64,000 bases of DNA from the NCBI GenBank assembly GCA_030272155.1, contig CP126191.1:1758501-1822500 (forward strand), in the 5' to 3' direction. The DNA is from Tetradesmus obliquus. Its lineage: Eukaryota > Chlorophyta > Chlorophyceae > Sphaeropleales > Scenedesmaceae. The translations under genes and the position numbers were made by a program. Positions within the stretch are counted from its first letter, which is position 1. Each line of letters begins with the position of its first letter. Of the stretch, positions 1 through 11,004 are shown one piece after another. The notes below the pieces were generated by a model that ran no database searches, was not told the origin of the DNA, and was given only the letters and a program-made list of their open reading frames with translations.

Positions 1-245
1 AGCGACAAATAACCAACAGTGCAGCGACATAAAATAACCAGTGGACAACAGAATGGCTCCATCGTGCATGTGTGCCGCATGCATGCCGCGTTTCTGGGCA
101 CTCCTCCGGCAGCATGGCACCACCACCTGCCCACACCCCAAGCCAATGGTACCGCAACTGCGCTGCAACCATGCTGCAACCGTGCTGCAAACTTGCTGCA
201 CTTGCGCCCTGCTGCAGTCTCCAGCAGCGCTCCATCCTCTCGCAC

Positions 246-1894
246 CTCCAGGCAGGGTCTGCAGGGTCCGACAGTGTGGTGAACTCCATCAATGCGCGGT
301 ACCAGTTCAGCATGCCTGTCGCTGCGCCGGGCTGGCACAGCGCAGCGCGGTACCATGCCAGGGCCTCATCTGGCATGGTGCCCTGCAGGTTATTGAGGCC
401 GGCGGGCGGGCTGCGGAACGCGCCGTCCAGCATGGCTGCGTTGTCTGCGCTGATGAACTTCTCAGCCAGCCAGCGGGCCTGCAGCAGGTGGGGATGGCAA
501 GCAGGCGTGCACTTGATACCACATTGATTGACACAATACAAAGATGATACAGCTGAGATTAGATGGTCGCTGTGGAGTGGTCGCCTACATAGGCTGGTGC
601 TTGCGGGTGTGCCAGACCAGCCTGAGACATACGACTGAGTAGCAGTATGGAGATTAGAAGCCACCACTCCCTGCAAGCGACAGCAGCTGCGTCATCTGCA
701 CTGCTGCTCACGCCTAAACGTGGTGCACATACTGCCACAACGTGCCATGTCCTGTGCTGCCGCCTAGTCGCACCTGGAACAGCAGGATGTAGAGCTGCCG
801 CTTGCGCTGCGCCATGGTGGTGTTGACCATGCTCACACCCGCATGGGGCAGCCCCATAACGATCAGCTTGTCCACAAGCTGCAAGCAAACACAGAACAGC
901 AACAAGACTGAATCACAACATTGCACAGGAAGATAGCGTATCAAGCGCTCTGACATCAAAGTCAGTGCACGCATTCTACTGCCCATACACATGCGGCATG
1001 CACTTCGAGCACAACCTCTCCAGGCAGCAGGGTTACTGACAGTTGTTACTACACACTGCCACAGCAAGCCGCCACCAAAAGATACGCCAGACACTGCCCT
1101 GTGCAGCACATGTGGCAGCAGGCCCGCACCTGCCTGCCATACATGCCTGCCACCACCCAGGCCACCATGCCCCCCCAGTCATGGGCCACCAGTGTGCAGG
1201 AGGAGTGGCCCAGCGCCTGCACAGCCTGCTGCACATCAGACGCCAGCACCTGCAGCCGGTACTGCTCCACACCCTGCGGCAGCGCAGCAGCAGGCGTGCA
1301 GCCAGCACGGCAGCGGCAGCCGAAAGCAGTTTGCAGTCAGCTGGCAGGCTTAGTTGCTCAAGACAATGCACATAGAAAGGCAGACAGAAGTACAGCCAGC
1401 ACAATGTCTGCTGCATTTGATGCTGCTGTGTCGCTGGAAAGAGAGACCACAACTCATTGTGCGCTGAGCGACCACACATGCTGCACCTTCCAAGCAGCTG
1501 ATGCAGCCCGCACAGCATGCAAGGAATTCTTGCTGCTGCTTCAGTACCATGCCAGGGGCAGCAGTCCACCTGTGGCTTATCACTGGTGTTGTAGCCGCGC
1601 ATGTCAACCGCCACCACATCCCACGCGCCTGTGGCATGCACGGCAGCCATCTGGTGGCGCCAGCTGTACCTGCAGTCGCAACGTGAGGCGTGCATGTGTG
1701 TGGGCAGCAACGCGGTGTCAGCAGTTGCTGCTGCAGTCTTGAGCCTACGGAATAATGTCTTGCAGCAACAAGTGCATGCACCAGCAGCTGATGGCCGGAG
1801 GTTGATGCACCATGTGGTGCACAGCAGTCAATGCACAGCAACGGATGCATAGCCGTTCTTCCGCAATCTGTTAATGACACATATCTATCGTCAC

Positions 1895-1948
<54 letters not shown>

Positions 1949-2059
1949 GCTCACCAGAGCTCTGGGAAGCCGTGCACAAACAGCATCAGCGGCTTGTCGC
2001 GCCGCCTGCCAGGAGACACCGAATGCAGCCTGCAGCAGCCAGCAGGAGAAAAAAAGCAG

Positions 2060-2092
<33 letters not shown>

Positions 2093-3346
2093 CCGGCAGC
2101 AGTTGTCAGCGTTGGCCTGTTGGTGGAGGCGCTGAGCGCCTGACAGCAGTTCCGCTGCGCTGCCTGAACTCAGCGGCGATGTGTAAACTTTACACTTCAG
2201 CTTTGAAAGCTTGCAGGGCCTTAAATGTTCAGCTGCAAAAGCTCCTATGCTCTGCAGACAAACACTGCTGCAGCTGCTGCTTACTTCTTGAAGAATAGCG
2301 GGCGACTTACTTGATGCCGTTGACAGTGATGTACTCCTCCTCCAGCGGGAACGGTGGCACCAGCTCAAACACAGTGGGGTCTGGGCTGCCAAACACAGCA
2401 CCAGGCCTGAACACAGTAGTGACAGCAGCAGCAGCAGCAGCACCAGCACCATCGACCGTGCGCAATGTCATTCCAAAGCAGCTGTCAACAAGGCCTTTCA
2501 ACTGCAAGCAGGAGAGAGCTGCCGGAGGCCCATGGTCAAGCAGTTTCAGCTGCTGGATGCGCTACTGTTGCTGTCATGCACACATATGGTATAATGCACA
2601 CATCTATATAATACAACACTCACTCGACCAGCAGGTAGTGTTGTCCTGTCAGTACATGCGCTTGCATGTTTCCAAGCGGTCAAAGCATTACCTATTGCTC
2701 ACCTAGTGGCGTATTTGGCGGCAAGTCCTACTGCAGTGCTTAGCCACACTGGCACTGCTGCCAGCTGGTACATCAGCAGCTTCTGCCTGCCGCTCGGGCC
2801 AATCTGCTGCAGCTTCTGTGCTGTGGCCTTTATCACATCAGGCGGGCTCACTCTGCAATTGGCAACATGGATCTCAGATCAGGTGCGTACTGTGCACTTG
2901 ACATTAATGCATAATGCGTGTGCCTGCTGCAGGTGATGTAACAAGCGACACGTCTCCCCAGCAACTGCCACTCATTGAAGCCCTACCAGCAAGCTTCAGG
3001 CACTTCCTGCATAGCTAGGAAGTGCATGTGCACTGGCGTGCTGCACAAGCGTGGTGCGCATGAGGGTGCTGGGCGACTGCAGCAGTGCAGCAATGGGAAG
3101 TGTTGTGTGCAGCATTGACGCTGCTGCGCAAGCAGTTGTCACTAGAAGACATCAGAAGCCCACTGCTCGCCTGTCTATTACTTCTGTGCGGATGTCAGGC
3201 GCTTGCATCGCTGTGCATTGTTGCTGCTGTGCGCCAGCAGCAGCAGCATTGGTGCTGTACCGCTGCTGGTGAGCCTCCTGCACGGCTACACCGACTCCGC
3301 GCCTAGAGAGTGCATTTGTGACCCTTGAAAACCCCTGACTCAGCAT
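246..3346 (-). CDS. Epoxide hydrolase, alpha/beta-hydrolase fold, membrane-anchored (3' end beyond window)
   Basis: Hydrolyses epoxides to diols, by family knowledge. Exons read on the minus strand: 3346-3261, 2852-2703, 2481-2311, 2029-1955, 1669-1570, 1273-1130, 878-774 and 478-246; phases agree throughout. The first exon is the least certain; its ATG at 3346 starts a basic, Ser/Arg-rich leader. The second exon codes a hydrophobic stretch (LLMYQLAAVPVWLSTAVGLA) that suits a membrane anchor. Then come the substrate-entry strand EEYITVNGIK, the oxyanion-hole motif HGFPELW, the segment VDMRGYNTSDKP, and the nucleophile elbow VAHDWGGMVAW with the catalytic Asp. The cap-domain motif LNWYRALM carries a Tyr expected to activate the epoxide. 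The catalytic His and the remaining acid lie off the left edge. A haloalkane dehalogenase is less likely because of the plant-like HDWGG and LNWYRA context. Confidence 0.82.
1896..1947. repeat. (CAG)n triplet run in epoxide hydrolase intron
   Basis: About 17 CAG units on the plus strand, lying just after the donor of the HGFPELW exon. In the sense of the gene it reads CTG, the opposite polarity to most donor-proximal runs in this window. Confidence 0.9.
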
Positions 3347-4002
3347 GCCTTCCAGCTGCCTCTGTTTTGCTTGCGAACGGAAGTCACGCAAACACAGGAA
3401 GTGTTGCGGCAGAGATACGTCCTCGTCTGATCCACGCACAGTTTTGCTGAGCCAAGCACGGAAGAGCGACAAAGCGACTAGTTTGAAGACGCTACTTCAC
3501 CTCTACACGCTCACATAAGACCTGGTCAGGACCGGATCAAGTGACATGGTCACATACCACTGCCAAGTGATCTCTGTGGCAGGGCTTGAGTCGCAGTTTC
3601 GAAGAAAATCTGCGCAGCCCCGCGTCAATAACAGATGCACTAGCCACATATTCGACTGCTGTCATAGGAGCACCAGCAGCCTGACTCTGCAGCAACCCAT
3701 GGGTGCTTTGTGACACTGCAGAACACAGCACGACATGCGTGGTGCGCGTGCTTGACTACGCACACCAATGCTTGCAAGTGAATATTTAGCAAACACAATA
3801 TCAGCTCGTGAGTCGTTTAACAACGCGTGCAATGAACACCGCAAGGTCGTTACGGCGCAAACACTGCCACTGGACAGTCCAATGTTCAACACAGCCAAGC
3901 CACAGAAGACAAACTCGTACGCCAAGCATACTCTGATGTTGTACATGCTGCACATGCGGCTGCCAATGATGCCCAAACGCCTGCACACAGCTGTACCACC
4001 GC
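3347..4002. other. Intergenic region between two minus-strand genes
   Basis: This should contain the promoter of the epoxide hydrolase and the 3' untranslated region of the EF-hand gene. No further gene or RNA was recognised. Reading frames here are short and lack motif or splice support. Confidence 0.5.
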
Positions 4003-4854
4003 TCACTGCAGCAGGCGCACCGCTGTCAAGTCCTGCCCCATGCTCTCCGCCAGCCTGCGCTTCTCAGCAAGTCCAACACTGCTGCTGCTCACCGAGCACG
4101 GCGGGCAGCTGCCGGGCCGCTCCACGCACCTGCCACCACCACCCATCACACCTGCGCTGCCTGCTGCATTAGCTGCACTTGTTGCAGCAGCTGCTGTTGT
4201 CCCTGGCCTGCCAGCCTGCTGATTTACAACCCTATTGGGCTCACCACTGAGGCAGCGCCTGCTGCTGCTGCTGCTGCTGGTGGTGGCTGCATGGCCTAGT
4301 GCTGAGGCAGGCCGCTGGCGCACGGCTGCTGCAGCTGACCTGGGGCGCTGCTGCTGCTGCCATGCATGCTCCTGCCGGTGGCTGTGGCTGTCCCCTGCGC
4401 CAGTGCACAGCCACTGCCCAGAGATGCAGCTGCTGCTGCCACCAGCCACACCCAGCACACTCGCAGCCCCACGTACACCCCACCTGCAGCCCACTGCCTT
4501 CATTGCAGCTGGTGCAACGACAGTAGCACCATCACTGCTGCTGCTGCTGCTGCTCCTACCTACGCAGCAAGGGCCGGCACTGGCTGGCCGCCTGCGCACA
4601 CTGCTTGCTGGCCTTTCACCAACCGGGCTGTGCCTGCCAGCGCTGCTGCTGCTGCTGCTGCTGCCAGGCCTCCATGCTGCAGCGCTGCTCCGCCCTGCAG
4701 CCATCGCTGCTGCTGCTCCTGTTGCAGCTGCCAAACTGTTGGCGTCATCTCCAAACGGTTGCACCACTTGGAAGGTGCCATGCAGGGGATCCGCCCCTAC
4801 CATCCAGCCTGGCAATACATCTGATGCTGGCGCTGCTGCCTTGCCATGCAATCT

Positions 4855-4891
<37 letters not shown>

Positions 4892-7800
4892 GCTGTTGTT
4901 GGTCGGGCCTGGCTCCTGCTGATTGGTCTGCTGGAGGTTTCTGCTCCACGATCATGTGGCTCATCAGCACTGCTTTTACCGGGTCCAATGCTGCGTAACA
5001 GGCTGGCAGTTTGACCAGGCCTCCACTTGGCCACCCCTTCAACTGCAGACGTGTCTCTGCTGCTGCCACCAAACCAGTGGCTGATTACTTTGTAGCCATC
5101 GCTGCTGCTGCTGCCTGCAACAGCCACATGTGTCCCAGCAGTTGCACTGCAGGCCCTGGGCGGGGCAGTTTTGGGCCGCACACGCTGCTGGCACTGCTGT
5201 AAACCGCTTGCAGCATCACCAGCAGCACACAATGCGCCAGCAGCTGGCTCTGCATCTGCTGTACCTTCTGCTACGTGCAGCCCAGCGCTGCTGCTGGCTT
5301 CAGGTGTCGAATCATGCTCTACGGCAACGGCAGGTGTGGCATCTTGCAGTGGCAGTGTGTTTTTGTGTGTTGCTGCTTGTTCCTGCTGCTGTGGCAGCTG
5401 CTGCTGGCACGCAGTGTTACTCGGCACATGTTGTGCAGTGCCGGGCCTTGACACCCGCCCTTTCAACTGCTTGGTGAGCTTCTTGTAATTCAGCAGGCCT
5501 GCATTGTCCTGCAGCGCTGCCAGCAGCCGCTGCGCATCCCCAGCTGACAACTGCAGCTGCGCAGCCTGCATGGCACCCTCCAGCTCTTTCGCTGCAGCAG
5601 CACAAAAGATTTGCAAGCCATTCGACACCATGAGGATCAGAGCACTGTAAGATATTAACGCATTGACAACAGCCACAGCATGGTTTGAAGCTGCTTGAGC
5701 AAGGGGGGTCCATCAGCAAGATGCATGCCAAAGATAAACCTATCTCTTGCAGCTGCCAAGTCCGTGTGAGGAGCGCTGCTGTACCTGTCAAGTAGCCGCT
5801 GCCGTCTTTGTCCCGCTTGCTGCAGTTGCCCCACAGCGCTGCTAGCTCCTCAGGCCTGAGCTGCAGGCCTGACAGCACAGCCTGGGCAGCCGCATGGTCA
5901 GCCAGCACGGAGGCAGCAGCAGCCCTCTTGCGCTCAAACAGGTGCACCTGCAGGCAGCAGCAGGCCACACATGCGAAGGTGTCACAAGGTGATGCAGCCG
6001 CAGCGGCAGCCTAACAAACAACATGGCTTAGTAGAACGCCAGGTCGTTTATGCTGTTAAACAAGGTCTTAGCGAGCACCTGGCTGCTTGTACAGAGTCTG
6101 CCATGGCGCTGTTGCAAAGCCACCAGCTGCCACCCAACCGCCCATTGTGGCAGCTCAGCCCCGCACCTTGTCCCTGTCTGCTGGTGCTGCGCCCTCAATG
6201 TCAGCCACGCTGGTAGTGTGATTGTGCGGCTGGCGCACACGCATGTCAGCCGACACAGCCCTGCAGCATCAAACAGCAGGCATCCACAGCTTAGCGAGTC
6301 AAGCTGAGCCCGGCATGTTTGATGCCGTGCCTGTCCTCCCTCACCGCACTGCTGCTGCCGATAATGATACGGACAATACAAACCATTTTGACTAGCCAAG
6401 ATGACAGACACAACCAAGCACGGCTGCACATGTCTCCAACCACCACCACAGTAATACCACCCACCTGGTGCCCTCAATATCATCAGTGCGCAGCGAGTTG
6501 TCCATCAAGCCAGCGCAGTGCCGCGGCTTCACGCGCGGCTCCAGCTTGGGGCCGTCTGGATGGCCCTTGTCTGCGCTGGCCCTTGGGGCTGGCCTGAAGC
6601 GTGCCATGTAGCCGTTGATGTCGCCCACAGCCAGCCCCGCATCACGCGGCTGCACAGCAAGCTGCTGCCTGCACAGGGGACAAAGACAAGGCGCTGCCCA
6701 TCAGCTGCTGCAAGCACCACCGGTATGTGGTACAGGCTGTGCCCAGCTGTGCCTGCTCAGCAAACCAGCATGTGCCCAGCTGCACTCCAACTGCTTGGCT
6801 CAGGTGCCATCAGACAATTCACTCCTGCAAGCTCTCCTGCAAGCTGTCCTGCAAACTGCGCACCTGTGGTGTGGCCGCCACGCTGCATTAGCGCCCTCTA
6901 TGTCTGACACGTCCAGCTGCCCAGGCCTGCTGCAGGGCCGCTGCTGCCTGCGGGCCGCCCCAGGGATGTCTGTCACATCCAGAGGGTCGCCCAGGCACTT
7001 GTCAGCAGGTGCAGGGCCAGTCGGCAGCGGCAGGGTGGGGCTGCAGGGTGGCAACAGCAGGTGCAAGCCAGTTTGAGGTTTCACAGCAGGCTGCTGCTGC
7101 TGCAAGCTGTTGTGCCGCTCCATGTAGGCTAGCTGTAGGTCAAGTGCGGCACAAGCTGTTCAGGCTCTTATCAGCGCTGCATGCATGTCGCTTGACATGG
7201 CAGAGTGCTTAGTGACACGAGTGTGTGCAGCTGCTGTTCTGACCTGTCAGACAGTTTGTAGCAAGGGTTGAGAGGGTCTGTCTGCCGGGGGTTCCTGAAG
7301 ATGTTCCGGCAGTGCGGCTGTGCGCCGTCAATGTCCAAGGTGCTGTGTGTCAGGTCTGGCCGGTTGACGGTTTGAGGGTGCCGCACGCGCGGCCGCATGC
7401 CTGCATCTGCTTCATTGTCACTGCTGCCATTTGCAGCGCCAGCTCCTGCTCCTGCTGCTGCTGCTGCTGGCTGTGCATCTGAGCTGTCCTGCAAGTGCTG
7501 CAGCACAGCAGAAGTGACAGAGACAAATGTGACGCGGTGTCAGGTGTTGCGACCAGCAGCACATAGATGCTGGTGAGCCAGATGCTTGTCCTACTGACAC
7601 TGCTGCTGAACGGTGCACGGAGTTGACTGGCGCCGGTCACTGCTCAAAGTAAATAAGCAACATTTGCAACCGTAGCATCTGCAGGCTGATGCCAGACTGC
7701 GGTTCTGCCAGGTGAACTGATCAGAACTGGTGGCTGGCATGGCGCCCCCACCAGCCCCAGTGCAGCCAGCTGCACACCTTGCCAGCATATTGCCTGGCAG

Positions 7801-8179
7801 CTGCTGCTCTGGTCAAAGAGTGCACTGCTGGTGATGCTCCAGAGATGTCAGCAGTGCCCATGCCATGAGCATATCCCTCCACTGGCAGGCTACTGATGCT
7901 GGCGCCATATGCTGCACGGTCTGCAAAGCTGCGCCTGCATGCAGTACATTCACAGCAATACTGTGCTGGATTGTCGAGGCAGCAGCACATGCGTTCAAAC
8001 AGCTAGGTTGCTGCAGCACTGCTGAGCAGTAGCAGCACATGATGGTGCATGTCATTCATTAGTGCTCACCTCACAGCCTGTGCCCCCAGCGTGTCCAAGT
8101 AGAGACTTTTGTAATGGACTGTGCCTTCATCATCATTAAATACTATTTGTGACTCTGTTCTCAGGTTTTTGGCCTGCAT
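4003..8179 (-). CDS. EF-hand protein with seven DI-x-G repeats, possible cilium-associated protein
   Basis: Eight exons (8179-8070, 7934-7778, 7497-7244, 7040-6864, 6668-6465, 6260-6167, 5947-5785, 5591-4003) join in one frame of 915 residues. The ATG at 8179 is preceded by an in-frame stop. The first half carries short motifs at irregular spacing: TADISGASP, LDIDGAQP, VTDIPGAA, VSDIEGAN, VGDINGYM, TDDIEGTR and VADIEGAAP. A canonical 12-residue EF loop, DKDGSGYLTAKE, spans the last intron, and a degenerate second hand (LLNYKKLTKQLKG) follows. The last 450 residues are low-complexity Ser/Ala/Gln/Arg. Calcium binding follows from the loop. A role in cilia is inference, from my recollection that such DI-x-G motifs occur in algal and ciliate flagellar proteins. 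The stop at 4003 overlaps a possible donor (CA|GTGAGC), so the C-terminus may extend. Confidence 0.75.
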
Positions 8180-9215
8180 TCTTCAAGCAGAGCAGCATGT
8201 GCAACTTCAGATGCATCGTGCGTAGGGACTTCTCATTCGAAGATTGATAACACAACCTCCGCGTTACAGTTGATTGGTGAACTCTATTTTGCCCACGTCT
8301 GATTGCCGATAGATGACAGACGCGGGGAGGGTTTTGAAGTGGGGTGCACTTCACAGCGCAACAGTGACGTCCACTGGCGCCTTGCTGCAGCCAGGAATAT
8401 CTAAACGGCCCTATCATGCTGATGGACTTACAACCTGCGTCGTCCAGGCCACTCACTCGACGCTCGCATCTTGTGCTGCTGTCCCAGCACCACACTACAG
8501 TCACCGCTCTGCCTGATACAAGCATCAAGCAGTAGCCTTTTTGCTGCATCGGCCCGATGCTGCACATTTACTCCTGCTGAAAGGCGAGCAGCGGCAGAAA
8601 GGCGAGCAGCGGCAGCAGGACCAGCTCAAACGGCAGCAGCAGCAGCAGCAGAAGAGAAGCTGCAGCAGCACTACATCAGCGTCTGGCGCTGTCAAGAAGG
8701 AGGCTGCCCTGTGTAGCTTACCCTTATCTGTTGTGTGACATGGGCCATGCCAGCCTAGGATCCTGAACCAAAACAGCAGAGCACCATGCTCATAGCAAGG
8801 TTACAAGCTGGTCCGCTGCGGTTGCAGGTGCGCAAGAACATGGGGTGGTGAAGTTTCCTTGTCATGGGGCGGCCGCTTCAGAAACTTGCCAATACTCTGG
8901 TAGTACCGCATGCTCTTTGCAAGGTAACAAGAACCTCTGTGATTGTGTTTGCTGTAGGCCCAAGCAAAGGACACAGCAAGCAGCAAGGCAACCCCTGCTG
9001 CAGCAGCTGGTGGCATAGCCAAGCGGTCCATCAGCAAGCACAGACAACAAAGCAAGACCGCAGCAGCTGCTGCAGCAGACAAACCCCGCAGGTCACAGCC
9101 GTACACCAGACAGCGTGAGGCATCAGCAGCAACCAAGCAGCAGCAATGGTGGCAGCAGCAGCAGCTGCTGGTGGTTAGTGATCACAATGACAAGCATGTG
9201 CCTGCCCCCTTTCAG
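8180..9215. promoter_or_regulatory. Divergent upstream region and possible first exon of the exonuclease gene
   Basis: Lies between the EF-hand start (minus) and the exonuclease (plus), so it probably carries both promoters. ATGs at 8416 and 8422 open a short plus-strand frame. A second open stretch at about 8541-8735, rich in Lys, Gln and Arg and ending in ALCSLPLS, could be the N-terminal exon of the exonuclease. The join to the exon at 9216 could not be fixed. Confidence 0.35.
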
Positions 9216-9577
9216 GGCGCCAGGGGTGACCTCACATTCACTGGCGAGCTGCGGTGGGTACTGGCTGCAGCAGACTGCATGAGAGCACCAGCGTAGAGTT
9301 CAATGATGGATACGTTCCTTGCTTGACACCATTTGTACCACTAAATGTTGAGTGTACACTTTACACTGTGCACACAAACCATTGTCTTCTGTGTCCCGCT
9401 GGCGCAGTCATCAGCAGCAGGCAGCTGCTGATGTCAAGCACACTGCTGGTTCCATATTTCTATACCAAGGCACACTGCTGCACCTTTGCTCTTCACATTG
9501 TTTGTGCTGCAGGTTTGCAGCCACCCACAGGGAAGCCAATGCTTGGCTGGACGAGCTGCTGCAGCTGGCAGACGCCT

Positions 9578-9621
<44 letters not shown>

Positions 9622-10960
9622 GGCCCCCTGGTGGTAGGCATAGACACAGAGACCGCAGTCACGTGGGGTCAGCAGCAGCGCCACACGTCTACCTCGCTGC
9701 TGCAGCTGTGCTACCATGCAGCAGGCAGCCCGCAGGTGTGTTGCAGGGGCAAGGGTGCAACAATTCTTCACGCAAACTGCAACTGTGTGCAGCCAGCAGC
9801 ACAATCAGGCTGATTACAACATCGTTCAAGCCAGTACACCTGACCTGCTGCAGAGTGCCTTCGCACCACGCGCGCAGCAAGCTGCAGCGGCAGCAGCAGC
9901 AGCAGCAAGTGCAGCAGAAAACAGGAACGCAAGCAGCTGATGCCACTACGAGCTGCACATTTGCCTCCTTGCGCGCTACCACTGCTGAAGCCCCGTGCAG
10001 ACCATCGCCAACGTCTGTTCACAACAAGAACTCAACATACCGGCAGACATCTGCCATCTAACGCCCACTGTCCCTTGCTGCTGCACCCCTTGCAGCCGGT
10101 GTGCCTGCTGCTGCCGCTGCACAGGCTGGGGCTCAGCCCCAGGGTGCTGCAAGTGCTGCAGCACCCCTGCATTCTCAAGGTCGGCATTGGCGTGGCACAT
10201 GACATGATGGACCTGCTGCGCAGCTACGAAGTGGAGGGCAGCGTGCAGGTCAGTGCCCACAGGTGTCTGCCTATTTGCTGATTGCAGCCTTGCTGAGTGC
10301 AGCCGTAGCTGTGTGATTGTGTGGTTGGCGTGGCCCATGACATGATGGACCTGCTGCGCAGTTTAAGAGGATGAAGGCAGCGTGCAGGTGAGACACATGC
10401 TCGTGTTGTTGTGTGCCTGGGCTTGCAAGGCACTGGCGTAGTCAGCAGTGCATGCTGTATCTCGAGATAGCTGAAGCCCTACCAGTGTGTTTTGACTGTG
10501 TTGACAGGCTGCACAGTCCAGGTTCCCTGCAGAGTGGACAGGTGTCACCCACGCCTGCGCTTCTTGCTGCAAACTGAACCCGACATTGTGCTGGACCCTG
10601 AACCCTGCAGGGCATGCTGGACCTGAGCTGGCTGGCCAGCCAGGCTGGCGTGTTCAAGGAGGGCAGCGCACAGGATGCAGCACGGCAGCAGGCCATGCAG
10701 CAGGCTGGCATCAAGACCTTCCAGCAGCCGCTGCAGTGGGGGCTGGCAGGTGGGCAGATTTGTTGCCGCTGGCGCTGCTGCTGTGCCGTCAAATGGTAGA
10801 CAGTGCCTGCTGATATGTACAAGGGTGTGGCTGGGTGCTGAGCTGCATAGACAGGTGAAACCTTTGCACAGGCTGCACACGCGATACCAGCAGGTGATTG
10901 CTGTTTCTTAGGCAGCAGCTGGCAGATGCGCATGTCAAGCTTTCCCCGGCCGGTGCTCAA

Positions 10961-11004
<44 letters not shown>

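Noticed and set aside
4235-5014. Long plus-strand Leu/Ala-rich frame opposite the EF-hand gene
   Set aside because: It is the antisense of CAG-rich coding sequence; the minus-strand frame has phase-consistent exons and a recognisable EF-hand.
8801-9136. Minus-strand frame with two hydrophobic stretches, possible small membrane protein
   Set aside because: It has no ATG start and lies within the 5' region of the exonuclease gene. Its hydrophobic parts come from GCA/GCT-rich repeats.
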